Shown piece after piece: positions 42,076-54,112 of a stretch of DNA of 60,000 nt. How positions within the stretch are numbered: position 1 is the stretch's first letter; every line of letters starts with the position of its first letter. The DNA lies in assembly GCA_905221605.1 (NCBI GenBank), contig CAJNDS010002144.1, forward strand, positions 137,501-197,500, read 5' to 3'. Source of the stretch: Symbiodinium natans. Taxonomy: Eukaryota; Sar; Dinophyceae; Suessiales; Symbiodiniaceae. The position numbers and the translations under genes are program-made. The notes beneath the pieces were generated by a model that saw only the letters and a program-made list of their open reading frames with translations, ran no database searches and was not told where the DNA came from.

Positions 42076-44111
42076 ACGGGAAAACAACGTGCACCTAGTA
42101 TAAGATGTCAAACAAGACACCCTAAACCCTAAACCCTAAACCCTAAACCCTAAACCCTAAACCCTAAACCCTAAACCCTAAACCCTACACCCTAGTATAA
42201 TATCGTACCATGGGTAGTTACCGAAATATGGGCAACACCTACAGTCTGGCCCTTCGTGGCTGCGAGGCTCCGGCGGCCCGGCGCGTGACGCCTTGGGGCA
42301 TCCCAAGAATTGGGGTACTGAAGATTTTGGGGTTTGGGGTTTGGGGTTTAGGGTTTGGGGTTTGGGGTTTAGGGTTTAGAGTTTAGGGTTTAGAGTTTTG
42401 GGTTTAGAGTTTGGGGTTTAGAGTTTGGGGTTTGGGGGATTGGGGTTTAGGGGTTAGAGTTTGGGCTCTATTGGGGGATGATGTCTTGATAGGGGTTCAT
42501 AGCGTACAACCTCAGAAGAGTTTGAGGTTGTGAAGGGCCTTACGGACTCAACGTCGCATTCCGGATCTAAACCTCACCCACCATGACAAATGCTGAATAA
42601 ACACTAAACCCTAAAACCCTGAACCCCTAAACCCCTGAACCCCTAAAAGCCGTAAACCTCTCAACCCCTAGACCCTAAATCCATTAAAACAACCCAAAAT
42701 GCGCCCAACAATCCTCTCTCGGTCTACTCTTCATCCCGGGGGGAGACCACTTATGTCCAAACCTACATTCATGCAGAGTCGAGCCATCCGTCAGCCTCAA
42801 CATGAACAACAAAAACGAACAGATCCTGAGTCGTTAGGGTTTAGGGTTTAAGGTTTAAGGTTTAGGGTTTAGGGCTTAGGGTTTAGGGTTTAGGGTTTAG
42901 GGTTTAGGGTTTAGGGCCTAACTGCTCACACCCAACCCTCCTAAAACCCAAAACAGCGCACCACAGAAAGACCCCAAAACCCGAAAACCCCAAACTCGGA
43001 AACCCTAAAACCGTAAAAACCCACAACTCTGAAAGCCTTTTCCCTGAAACCCTAGCAAACCCTAAAATCCGAAAACCGTAAACCCCTAAAACCTTAAACC
43101 CCCAGGCCTTAAACCCTAACCCGACAACCTAAAACCTTAAGCCCTAAACCCCAAAACGCCTAAACCCTAAAACCCCAAAACGCTTAGAGCCGCCCTCAGA
43201 GGTCCCCGCGCGCGTCGGTGCGCTGAGGCAACCTTCTTGGCCGGCACAGACGGCAGGAAACGTCCTCCCAGTGTCAGCTTAGGGGTTCAGGGTGTAGGGT
43301 TTGGGGTTTAGGGTTAGAGGCTTTGGGGTTCAGGGTTCAGGGTTTAGGATTTAGGGTTTCGGTGTGGTTTTGGGGTTGCAAGGGCCTAAGCTTAAACCAC
43401 AAACCCCGGACGCCAAGAGCCAAATCGGTCTAGCCCTAAACCTCAAACCCTAGTTAGCAAGTCATGTGAACCATCAAGTAGGGAGAGGAAGGATACTGGG
43501 GATGTCAGGCTTAGGGATACGGTTTTCTTCGGTAGGACTTGAGGATAACATCGCGATACACACTATAGCCTGATAACTCCTGTAAACTCGCAAAACCTGA
43601 AACCCCAGAGCCCCTATAAAGTAAACCCGTTTAAACCCTATACCCCAAACCCGAAACCCGAAAACCCTATAAAGTAAACCTTAAGCCCTGCAAGCCCTAC
43701 GTGAATCGGGCTCAGAGCTTCTCAAGGCTAAGGCCAGGCAGGTGGAGATTGTGCAAACGCCTCCACGGACTGCAGTTGAAAGGTAAGCCTAAACCCTAAA
43801 CCCTAAACCCTAAACCCTAAACCCTAAACCCTAAACCCTAAACTCTTTAAGCCCTAAACATTAAAGTCTCCCCTAAACCAAAGCCGTCTGTCAGAGCAAG
43901 GGTCCATGACCAAAGCAAGGATTTATCCCTCGAACCCCGGACCCTTAACCCCAAATGGTTTAGGGTTTAGGGTTTAGGGTTTAGGGTTTAGGGTTTAGGG
44001 TTTAGGGCAAACCCTACCTGCAGCCCCCAAAGAATCTGCAGTCAGTAGGTTCAGCATGCCAAGGGAAGCCGTTTGCCCTCAACGCTAGTGACCCTAAGTC
44101 CCAAGGGACAT

Positions 44112-44197
44112 GGTTTTAGGGTCTAGGTTCTGCCTGTCTGGTCGACCACATCCAGCGCGCCAGTCTCGTGCTCCCACACCTTGGTCGCTGGAGCTGC
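44112..44197 (-). CDS. Possible terminal exon, product unknown
   Basis: After CCCTGAG the minus frame reads AAPATKVWEHETGALDVVDQ then TGRT and TAG. Composition is protein-like and GC-rich at third positions. No family is recognised and no neighbouring exon can be linked. Confidence 0.25.
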
Positions 44198-44255
44198 CCC
44201 TCAGGGCTCGAAAAACTCTCAAGTCTAGATGACTTCGAGCTTTGGGGTTTAGGAT

Positions 44256-44420
44256 TTAGGGGTTTAGGGGTTTAGGGGTTCAGGGGTTTAGGGGTTTAGG
44301 GGTTTAGGGGTTTAGGGGTTTAGGGGTTTAGGGGTTTAGGGGTTTAGGGGTTAGGGGTTTAGGGGTTTAGGGGTTTAGGGGTTTAGGGCTTTAGGGGTTT
44401 AGGGGTTTAGGGGTTTAGGG
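44256..44420. repeat. Array of the 8-bp variant TTTAGGGG
   Basis: About twenty consecutive GGGGTTTA units, with few 7-bp units among them. Confidence 0.95.
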
Positions 44421-44554
44421 TTTAGGGTTTGGGGATTAGGGTCGAAGGGGTTTCGGGTTTCAGGCTCAGGTACGGAAAGCTTCGGTCAGGCTGGGGCAAA
44501 AACAGCCCTTCCTTGGCTGCGAACGATGTGGTTCCACCTTTCTACGACTTGCGT

Positions 44555-44634
44555 GGGATATTCCCACTTATACTAACAGTCCTTAATAGGGATTATAATA
44601 GGGCTATGAAGGACTTAGTATGAGGGGGAACATC
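44555..44634. mobile_element. Inverted-repeat MITE (family B), third copy
   Basis: TTCCCACTTATACTAACAGT on the left and its inverse ACTTAGTATGAGGGGGAACA on the right. Confidence 0.75.
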
Positions 44635-44642
44635 CCAACGAC

Positions 44643-44830
44643 TTGCTTAAGAATGCCCCCCCAAAAAATATGAAGGATAATAACCCTTGTATTGCCCTGA
44701 AAAGGAAACAAATTTGTATTTGCTTAAGAACCTCCCCCCAAGAAAAAAAGGACAAAAACACTTATATTGCCCTTATCAGGAAGAATATTGTTATTTCTTG
44801 CAGGGGCTCTTAAGAAAGTAGTTGTTTTGA
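44643..44830. mobile_element. Two abutting family D elements
   Basis: TTGCTTAAGAATGCCCCCCC at 44641 and TTGCTTAAGAACCTCCCCCC at 44719 each start an element with a GCCCT(T/G)A core. The second ends CTTAAGAAAGTAGTTG. Confidence 0.75.
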
Positions 44831-46576
44831 AAACCAGATGTGATTTAAAGCTTAAGGGATTCCCAAAGACACACTTCGAGCAGCAGCAAAACAAAAACAA
44901 ATGAACCAACTCTTCCCCTGAACCCTGCACCATAGCATACACCCCAAAACCCCAACACCCCAAAACCCTAAAACCCTAAAACCCCAGCTGCTCAAATCTC
45001 TAAACCCAAAAACAACCCGAACAACCCGAATACAGCCTGCACCCACCCACACCCCCCCTTCCCCGCCCGAATTGTGCCCGCATTACAAGGGAATCCTACT
45101 ATTCGGGGGTCAATACAACCTAAAACCCTAAACACTACACCCTAAACCCTAAACCCTAAACCCTAAACCCTGAACCCTGAACCCTAAACCCTAAACCCTA
45201 AACCCTAAACCCCCGGGCTCCGCGGCTGCCACGCCGACAGTGGATCCACAGGGAAGGTCCAGCCTTGACCATTCGGGTTTTCGAGATTCTTGCAGGTAAG
45301 GGTAAGGGGCCTGATACCCTAAACCCTAAACCCTGAACCCTACACCCTAAACCCTAAACCCGAAACCGCTGGGTGTTACAGGTACGGCTTCTCTAACACT
45401 TCTTCGAAGGGTTGGAGCCCGCGCAGTGATGGATTCTACGGGCGTTGCAAGGACTTGCGCGGTTTAGGGTTTAGGGCTTAGGGCTTAGGGTTTAGGGTTT
45501 AGGGTTTCGGGCGTGAGCCAACCGACGGCCCCTCGACCCTGCAACCCCGGAAAAGCCAAAAAACCCTTTTCAACCGCGAACAAAGACCCCAACCCTACAC
45601 CCTAAGACCCGCTGAACCTGAGAAAGCCCAAGCTCACAACGCTTCAGAAGTCTACCCGGATGGCTCCTCTGTAGCACCTTGTCTAGACTCACGTATAACT
45701 ACCCTAAACCCTATATCCTAAACCCTAAACCCTAAACTCTAAACTCTAAACCCAAAGCCTTCAGGTAGGATCTCGCCAAGCGGCTGAACGCGCCGGCAGA
45801 TGGGCCCAGCGGTGGGAGTGGGTTTGCTGGGCTTCTGCCTGGCTTCGTAGAAGGCCCCTGGGATTTAGGGTTGAGGGTTTAGAGTTTGGGGTTTCGGGCT
45901 GAGGGTAGTTCTCGCTGAATGTTCGTAGACTGCCCGAACCTGCCCTAAACTTTTGTCAAAGATTGATCGATCACATCGATCTATCTTTTCTGATTTAGAA
46001 CTTACAGTGGTTTCTCTGTATATCATAATGTAATGTATGTATGTATGCATGCATGCATGTATGTATGGCATGCCTAGCAACGGATTAGCCCCCTGAAGTC
46101 TTTCAACTTTGTCTCCATCACCCTAAAACCCTAAGACCCGGAGATCCTAAACCCCTACCCTGAAACCCTATCAGCCCTCGAATCGCTCCTCAGCCATCGG
46201 CTCACAGCCCTAAACCCGAAACCCTAAACCCGAAACCCTACACCCTAAACCCTAAACCCCAAGCCCTAAGCCCTAAACCCCAAGCCCTAAGCCCTAAACC
46301 CTGAGCCCTACAGGAACATGTTTCGGGCTCTTCTGCGGAACGCCAAAACTCTAAACCCTAAACCCTCACCCCAAATTCAACATGATTATTGAAGACAAAA
46401 CAAAAAGAATAAATAACTTGTGCTGAACTCCGAGTACCTTCCTGGGCTTCGGCCTAAGGCTTTGAGGCAAACCCAAGAACCCAACAGCAAAACACATAAA
46501 CCCCCCTAGTTGCAAGTTCAATGACTTCAAGATCCCAGGTCGCCGCTGCAAGGTAGATGATCTGGGCCAGGGTGTC

Positions 46577-46945
46577 TTAACCCACCTCGGGGGCCGACTC
46601 CTCGAGGATAAGAGCAGGAAACCTGCGGCCTGGAGCCAAGATCTGCTTGCAGATCAACTCAGCCACAGGGAATTTCTCCGGGGCTTTCGCGATGAGGTGT
46701 GTGACTTGAAGATAAGTCAGCATGCGGCCCAAGGCCTGCTCGGCCACCGAAACAATGGCCCGAATCACATCTTTATCCGAGAAACCGAAAAGGTTCTTGC
46801 TTGATCTGGTTCTCCAATTTCGCCTCAATCTGGAACACGGAAGACCATCGCCCGCTCCCCGGGCATTTTGACAAAGAGGTACCTCGGCGAGGTCCCTCCG
46901 TTGTAGCGGTCACTGCAGCGAGCACAACACCAAAACTGGCGGCCT
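46577..46945 (-). CDS. Probable coding segment in two frames, product unknown
   Basis: A rare repeat-free block. From AATCCGGGAG (about 46935) one frame reads FWCCARCSDRYNGGTSPRYL then FVKMPGERAMVFRVP. Further along, a second frame reads DKDVIRAIVSVAEQALGRML and continues to AELICKQILAPGRRF and a stop. The shift falls between about 46820 and 46760. A very short intron, a frameshift or an assembly indel could explain it. Both halves look protein-like; no family is recognised. Confidence 0.42.
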
Positions 46946-49474
46946 CCCGGATTCTTGAGTAAAAACCAGCAGCTTGCCTCGAGGGGAATGCAAGCACAAG
47001 TGCAGTCGTAGTAGGGTTTAGGGTCTAGGGTCTAGGGTTTAGGGCTTAGGGTCTAGGGTTCAGGGTTTAGGGTTTAAGGTTTAGGGTTTAGGGTAACTCC
47101 AACAACCCAACCGCATACCGCTAACCCGTAAACCCGAAACCCTAATCCCTAAACCCTATAAGAGAGCCCCGGCCGCGAAGTCGGTACATCATTGCGGTCC
47201 ACGACGACTTCCATGGCATCTGCCTCGGTGGGAGGAGGGAGGTTTAGGGTGTAGCGTGAAGGGTGTAGGGTGTGGGGTGTAGGGTTTAGGGTTTAGGGGA
47301 TTAGGGGTTTAGGGGTTTAGGGTTCTGGGTTTTGGGTTTAGGGGCCAAGGAGACATTCGAGGTGAGAGTGCAAGGTTTAGGGGCCAACTTCGGGTAGGAG
47401 GCCCAACCAAGGGAGTTCAGGGGTTTAAGGGACGGAATTGAGGATGAGGGTTTAGGGGTCAAAGGTTCAGGGATTACAATGGTTCAGGGCTTCGGGCTGT
47501 AGGCTTGGGGTCAAAAGGTTTGAGAGTCTTTTTGAGAATGCAGCCAAGGTCTAATTTAAGCCACTACCTTGGCTCCTGGAACTCCTTTCTGCCATATGAA
47601 GTAGGGTTTATATTTCTTGTACCCCCAAAAGGACACCCAAGGTATACACTCACTAATGTTAAAAAAGGAACCTAATATACACCCACCAAAAAACAATGAT
47701 ATATACCCTGGCTCATATAGGTACATGGACCCTTTGGGAGGGTTGCTCTGAGCACGCAGCTAGCTCATCCATGCGCTCCAGAAGCAGCACGCCCTCTCCG
47801 GCGTGCACTTTGAGTCGTGGGCGGGGGGTGCTTACCAAACCCTAAACCCCCTAAACCCGAAACCCGAAACCCCAAACGCGACACCCCAAGCCCTAAGCCC
47901 TAGACTCTAGGCCCAATGCTAGAGGTTTAGGTTTAGGGATTAGGGAGTTAGGGCTTAGGATGGGATTTAGGGACTTGGGTTAAGCGCTTAAAGTTGGAGG
48001 GTTCAGGGCTTAGGATAGCGCAACATTTACGGTCTTACCCAGCCCCGCCATCCCTTAACGAGCCCTTTCATTGAATCCTCCATCCCAAGCCCAAGAAGCG
48101 CAGAACCACCGCCTAAAACGCGAAGCGTGAGACCCTCCGACATTCACATCCCAACATCCTGTCTAGGGGATAGGATCAGGGGGGGCCCTCGGGGTTATAG
48201 ACCCTCTGAATAAGGTCCCTGTTTAAGAGAGCCAGAGGAGGGTTCAGAAGGGTTCCCTTTTCAGGGTCCCCCTTATCCTACCTAGGACTATCTCCTGAGG
48301 GAAGACTCTGCATGCCAAATCCTTCGATCCCACTAAACCCCAGACCCTCAGTCCCGAACATGACGCCCGAGCCCGCAAACGCAAAGCTGCAACCCCAGCT
48401 ACCCCAGCTGAGCAGGGTTTGGGTTTAGGGTTTATTGAAACTATTCAGGGTTCAGGTTCGGGGAAGTTTCGAGGAAAGTTTCGAGGAGTTTCAAGGAGCT
48501 TAATTTCAAGCTACAGGGGGCTTGAGGGTTTAGGGTTTAGGGTGTATACGAGTTCAGGGTGTTTCAGATTTAGGGCTTAGGGTCTAGGGTTTCGGGCCCC
48601 AGCGCTCAACCCCTTGAACCCTGAGTTGTATACGAAGCCCTGAACCCAAAATGACCAAACCCCTGTCACACCCAAAAATGGAACTCTAAACCTGCAACTC
48701 TTCTCACCCCCCCCAACCCGTAAACCCTGAAGCCTAAACCCTCGACCCTAAACCCTAAACCCTAAACCCTTTGGACCCTAACAACCCCCCCCCCCCCAAC
48801 CCGTAAACCCGAAAGCCTTGAGCCCGAAACCGAAGCTCCAGACCCCATTCCGCAAACCCTGAAACCCTCAACTCGCCAGGTTTAAGCCCGAAAGGAAGCC
48901 CTGAAATCCCAAAATGGGGTTTCGGGTTTAGACCCTAAACCTTAGACCCTAAACCCTAAACCTTTAGGGTTTAGGGTTTTGGGCTGGGGGTCTAGGGTCT
49001 AGGGTTTAGGATTTACGGTTGGCGCCCGGAAGGAAGTGTCCTCCTCCCGCGTCATTCCACGTGCAAGGGTCCCCTCACCAGTGGCCTCTACAGCAGGGCT
49101 GTCGGGCTTTGGTCTTTGTGATAATGGGGGGTACCTCATTGAGGTTCTTATTATACATGAATCCTACTATTTGGGGATCTATATTGGCGGTCCCCTATGT
49201 TCGTAAACCCCCATTTCTGGGGTGGGGATTGGGTCTTGCTTTAGGGGGCTTTCGGGCTTGGGGAGATGCTTTAGGTTTCTGTCCTAGCTTTAGGGCTATT
49301 CAGAGCTTCAGTCAGGGATGCAAGTGATGTAAGTGACGCAAGGCAGCAAGCCCCATAGCCATGCAAAATCGAAGCTGCCGGGTATGGAAGGTCTTACGGT
49401 TAGGGTTAGGCACTCTTGGTACCCTAAACCTACCGTAAACCAAGCCCCAGACCCACAAGCCCTCAAGCTAAGCT

Positions 49475-49575
49475 TGGGATGTTCCCCCTTCTACTAACAG
49501 CCCTTAATAGGGATGATGGTACCCCCTATTATAATCCCTATTAAGGACTGTTAGCTTTGGGGGGGAACATCCCAA
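49475..49575. mobile_element. Inverted-repeat MITE (family B), best copy
   Basis: GGGATGTTCCCCCTTCTACT ... and its inverse GGGGGAACATCCCAAG enclose ATAGGGATGATGGTACCCCC. Other copies or halves: 15655-15722, 17060-17106, 33880-33935, 44555-44634, 52318-52410. Confidence 0.82.
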
Positions 49576-50007
49576 GCTTAAACCTGAAAAATCCAGCCCG
49601 AAAATCAACATTCGAACCTTGCAAGGGCACCCCTCCACCTGCTCACAAAACTATACTCCCCTTAGAACCTTAATGAAAACACTATTTTTAATATCCTCTT
49701 GGGTTTTACATAAACACAAATATAACATAATTCCCAAGGGGGATATAGAACAACGGACCCCCCCCCCCCCCACCCCTCCTAACCTCTTCGGGATAGGCTT
49801 CGGGACTGCTATGGCGAACAACACGACACAAAGCTCCCAAATCTAGGGGGGCCCTGAACCCTAAACCCTAAACCCTAAACCCTAAACCCTAAACCCTAAA
49901 CCCTATAAGCCTAAGCCCCCTCAACCGCAGCCACGGGCCTGCAATCCCTGGCTGAAAGCCTCTCTCATCTCTGCTCTATCCTGGTCCAAGGAGTCCAATC
50001 AGGTGCA

Positions 50008-50123
50008 GGGTTTAGGGTTTAGGGTTTAGGGTTTAGGGTTTAGGGTTTAGGGTTTAGGGTTTAGGGTTTAGGGTTTAGGGTTTAGGGTTTAGGGTTTAGG
50101 GTTTAGGGTTTAGGGTTTAGGGT
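50008..50123. repeat. TTTAGGG array
   Basis: Perfect tandem units; a second array of the same kind lies at 50744-50878. Confidence 0.96.
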
Positions 50124-50267
50124 GTGGGAGACCAGGGTTCATACTGGTTTGGGGGAATCGAGGTTTAAGGGAGTTTATGGTAGAGGTTTTCAGAGTTTTG
50201 TGTTTTGGACTTCTGGAGGTCTAGGGTTTTGGGGCTCAGGGTTTTTTGGGGTTTAGGGTATAGGGTT

Positions 50268-50342
50268 TCAGGGTTTCAGGGTTTCAGGGTTTCAGGGTTT
50301 CAGGGTGTCAGGGTTTCAGGGTTTCAGGGTTTCAGGGTTTCC
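50268..50342. repeat. Array of the 8-bp variant TTTCAGGG
   Basis: Nine or ten GGGTTTCA units in a row, one with TGTCA. Confidence 0.95.
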
Positions 50343-50552
50343 GGGCTTTCATGCAAGTGGCCCTTGAGGCAGGTCTAGACGTCACGGATTTCCCACGCTG
50401 CTGCTGTCGTGGGGCTTTTTCTTTCTCATGGGGAAGGGGGGGGAGGGGGTAGCCTAAACCCTAAACCCTGAACCGCTGTCTACCTGACACAATAAACTGA
50501 AACCTGGGCACCACAAACACGGGCGCTGCCCCGTCGATTCTAGAACTTCTGG

Positions 50553-50715
50553 ACCCAAGGGGAACCTAGGAATAGAAAGGGTTTTGAGTTTAGGGTGTAG
50601 GGTTTTGGCGACTATAACCTAGGAACGAAAAGGGTGACCTTGTTAGTTTCAAGGGGCTTACAAGGGAACCTAAACCCCCCCAAAACGGATATGCGTGCCG
50701 ACTCTGGGTCGTAGT
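50553..50715. mobile_element. Family C element, one and a half copies
   Basis: A left end (GGACCCAAGGGGAACCTAGG) is cut by telomere-like units, then a second start (ACTATAACCTAGGAACG) continues to GCCGACTCTGGGTCGTAG. Confidence 0.65.
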
Positions 50716-50743
50716 CAAAGCCCTAAACCCCAAAAAGCCCTAG

Positions 50744-50878
50744 GGTTCAGGGTTTAGGGTTTAGGTTTAGGGTTTAGGGTTTAGGGTTTAGGGTTTAGGG
50801 TTTAGGGTTTAGGGTTTAGGGTTTAGGGTTTAGGGTTTAGGGTTTAGGGTTTAGGGTTTAGGGTTTAGGGTTTAGGGA
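50744..50878. repeat. TTTAGGG array
   Basis: Near-perfect tandem units following a degenerate element at 50553-50715. Confidence 0.96.
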
Positions 50879-52317
50879 ACCCCCTGAAACCCTCAACCCC
50901 AAAAAGTTCTAGGGTTCAGGGTTTCATGGTTGCCGTTCACCGAGGCATGCTACAAGAACACCATCTTCTGCCCTTGACCTGACTCCTGAGCCTTATAAGC
51001 CCTAGAACCTTCATCCGGAGGGAGCCCTATAAACCCTAAACCCGGAACCCTACAAACCCTAAACCCTAAACCCTAAACCCTAAACCCTAAACCCTAAACC
51101 CTAAACCCTAAACCCTAAACCCTGAACCCTACAAACCCTAAACCCTAAACTCGACAAACCCCTAAACCCGATAAACCCTAAAACAAGTTGAATTTTGAGA
51201 GACTGTGCCCGAAACAGAGGCACGGGGAAGACCCAGAATCTCGATGTCCCCGACACCTGAAGCTACAGCCCTGAATATGGAACCTTAAACCCTAAGATCC
51301 CCCTAAACCCTAAACCCTAAACCCTAAACCCTAAACCCTAAGATCCATTAGGGTTCAGGGTTTGGGGTTTGGAGTTTAGGTTAGGGGAAACCCCAAAGCC
51401 TGCAAACCCTAAACCAAAACCCGAGAATCCGATAAACCCTAAACCCTAAGCCCTATATGAGCCCGGTATGCACACTATTTAAACCCTATATAAACCATCT
51501 ATAAACCCTATAAAACTTTATAGAAACCAAATAAACACCGATGTACAACCCCTAGATAAATCTGTAAACCCTGTAGCCCTGTAACAACCGATAACCAACC
51601 ATATGGAAACCCTAAAATCAATACCTTAAACCCAAAAAGACGATAAAACCCTAAACCCTAAACCCTAAACCCTAAACCCTAAACCCTAAACCCTAAACCC
51701 TAAACCCTAGCCCATAAACCCTATGCGCACAGAGACGTGCAGGCCTTCCAGCCCAATGCCGTCCAGGTGCCATCTGGGCCTAAAGCTCTAAGGGAGAGGC
51801 GGGTTTAGGGTTTAGGGTTTAGGGTTTAGGGTTTAGGGTTTAGGGTTTAGGGTTTAGGGTAGGGTTGAGGGCTAAGGGTTTAGGGCTTAGACGAGCAGAT
51901 GCGGAAATCAACGAAGGATGTGAAGCTGTGCACTTAGATCCTTGAGGCGCGCATTCAACCCCAAACTCCAGAAAGCCCTATCCTATATATATATATATAT
52001 ATACACACCTCAAGAACCGCGAACCTAAGCAAATCTTGAAGGGTGGAGTCACGCATGCGCAGCATCTGTACAGAGCTACATAAGAGGTAGGGTTCACGAT
52101 GTGGGGTCGAGGGTTTGGGGTTTAGGTGTTAACTGTTGCAGGGTTTCATCCATGAAGCCTCCCAAAAAGTGAAGCCTCCGGTGAGGCTTTGGTTTTGATT
52201 TCAGAGCTTATGGGCCGCAGTGGCTAGGACTTGGGCAGAATACCCCAAAGAGGCTTCCTTTTTCCGGGAATCTTGACGCCACACGCTCTGCCAAAGATAC
52301 CCATGATGAAGGCTTGG

Positions 52318-52410
52318 GACGTTCCCCCTGAAACTAGCAATCCATCGTATAGACTATGACAGCAGTATTGTAATCCCGATCAAGGACTGTTAGTATACGG
52401 GGGAACATCG
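52318..52410. mobile_element. Inverted-repeat MITE (family B), second copy
   Basis: GGGACGTTCCCCCTGAAACT on the left, ACTGTTAGTATACGGGGGAA on the right; the core has diverged. Confidence 0.75.
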
Positions 52411-52671
52411 CACACATGAATACTTAACCTGGGCCCCGCTCCCCGAGGAACAAAAAAAAAACGCGCAGCTAGCAACCATTTTTTAGCAAGCTACCTGCTG
52501 CCACCACACATCCCAAACCGCAATAAGCTCTCCTGAACCCGAAATCCACAATTCCCCAAACCCTAACCCTAAACCGTAACCCCTAAACCCGAAACCTTAT
52601 TCATCCTGAACCTTAAACCCTGCGCCCCACATGCGAAAAAATGTCGGGGCAGGCTTGTGTAGGGTTTCCAT

Positions 52672-52912
52672 AGGTTCCCCAACTACAGCCCCTCTATACT
52701 ACAAATAGCCTTAAGTAGGCTGGATTAAGCTTAAATACGCATAGTTATGGGGGGGGGGGGGGGGGGGGGGGGACTAAGGGGGGTGGGGTACTATAGAGGG
52801 GAATAACCTCAACCCTAAACCCTAAACCCTAAACCCTACACCCTAAACCCTAAACCCTAAACCCTAAACCCTGAACCACAGTATAAAGGGTAGTAGTAGG
52901 GAACCCATGAGG
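52672..52912. mobile_element. Family H element, second copy with telomeric array and poly-G
   Basis: CCATAGGTTCCCCAACTACA at the left, AGTAGTAGGGAACCCATG at the right. Inside are GCCCCTCTATACTAC and its inverse GTACTATAGAGGGG, a 24-G run and nine CCCTAAA units. Confidence 0.65.
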
Positions 52913-53189
52913 TTTAGGGCTTGGGACTGGTGGTTGGCCCTGACGCTCCCAAAGTCATTCCACCCGTCCCCAGCATCCCAAGCCTGCCACAAGGTAGTTT
53001 AGGGTTAGGGTTTAGGGTTTAGGGTTTAGGGTTTAGGGTTTAGGGTTTAGGGTTCAGCATCTCAAGTTCGAGCATTTACTAGGCCAGCAGTGTGTGTAGG
53101 CAACGGAAAAAAACCCACCCGCCCAAAGAATCCCATAACATTAAGAAAATAAAAGTTTTTCTTAATTTCTAGTCCGACGCACCCATGCC

Positions 53190-53570
53190 GTAACGTCTCA
53201 CCCCTTCCAAGCACATCGACCCCCGATAACCAAGACCTGGAATCATGCATTTTCACTGTCACTCGTAACGTCTCACCCCTTCCAAGCACATCACCCCCCG
53301 ATAAGCAAGACCTGGAATCATGCATTTTCACTCGTAACGCCTCACCCCTTCCAAGCACATCACCCCCCGATAAGCAAGACCTGGAATCATGCTTGGAAGG
53401 GGTGAGATGTTACGAGTGAAAGTGCATGATTCCAGGTCTTGCTTATCGGGGGGTGATGTGCTTGGATGATGTGCTTGGAAGGGATGAGACGTTACGAGTG
53501 AAAATACATGATTCCAGGTCTTGCTTATCGGGGGGTGATGTGCTTGGAAGGGGTGAGGCGTTACGACGGG
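53190..53570. repeat. Large palindrome of ~72-bp tandem units
   Basis: Three direct copies of a unit containing CACCCCTTCCAAGCACATC and GACCTGGAATCATGC lie on the left. They meet, at about 53392, two inverted copies (GCATGATTCCAGGTC ... CTTGGAAGGGGTGAG). The arms can form a hairpin of close to 180 bp. Confidence 0.92.
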
Positions 53571-53759
53571 CCGATCCTGGGGTCACCCAGGGGGGGGGGG
53601 TGGCGGGGGCCCTAAACCCTACGGTTTAAAAGCCCCTGTCGGTGAAGGCTCGGTTTTCGTCGAAAATCCGGAAAACGAGAGGCCACCCAGAACCGTCGAT
53701 TTCAGTACTAAAAAATCGCATTTTTAATAGGGACCCTGGCCGATCTGGGGTCACCCCTT

Positions 53760-53880
53760 CATTTTGGGGGGGGGGGGGGTTGGGGGGGGGGGGGGGTGGG
53801 GGGGGTGGGGGGGCTGGGGTGGGTGGGGGGGGTGGGGGGGGAGGGGGGGTGGGGGGGGAGGGGGGGTGGTGGGGGGGGTT
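53760..53880. repeat. G-rich low-complexity tract
   Basis: Runs of 5-14 G separated by single T or TGG/AG. Minus frames read poly-proline artefacts. Confidence 0.93.
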
Positions 53881-53884
53881 GGCG

Positions 53885-54112
53885 ACCTTGCCCAGTAAAA
53901 CGGCTTGCCCAGTAAAACGGCCGTTTTACTGGGCAAGGTCTCCGTTTTACTGCCGTTTTACTGGGCAAGGTCGATTTTGGTCAAAAAATCGACCTTGCCC
54001 AGTAAAACGGCGACCTTGCCCAGTAAAACGGCGACCTTCGGTCACAAAATCGACCTTGCCCAGTAAAACGGCGACCTTGCCCAGTAAAACGGCGACCTTG
54101 CCCAGTAACTCC
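53885..54112. repeat. Inverted array of a 21-bp unit
   Basis: GACCTTGCCCAGTAAAACGG(C) occurs about seven times on plus and two or three times inverted, meeting at an AAACGGCCGTTT palindrome near 53923. Two AAAAATCGACC joints interrupt it. It sits 320 bp right of the large palindrome. Confidence 0.92.

Larger units (their letters stand above)
42121..46560. other. Islands and telomeric variants; gene content unproven
   Basis: Open minus islands at about 42490-42570, 42700-42830, 43190-43275 and 45202-45259. At 43704-43785 and 45265-45296 the plus strand has open stretches ending in good donors (AAG-GTAAGC, GCAG-GTAAGG), so strand is unresolved. Contains the TTTAGGGG array and family B, D and E elements. 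Confidence 0.4.
47000..53189. other. Repeat-rich, no gene seen
   Basis: Degenerate telomeric units, family B, C, E and H elements, TTTCAGGG and TTTAGGG arrays, a 24-G run. An open island at 47160-47240 reads on both strands. Nothing else supportable. Confidence 0.5.
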
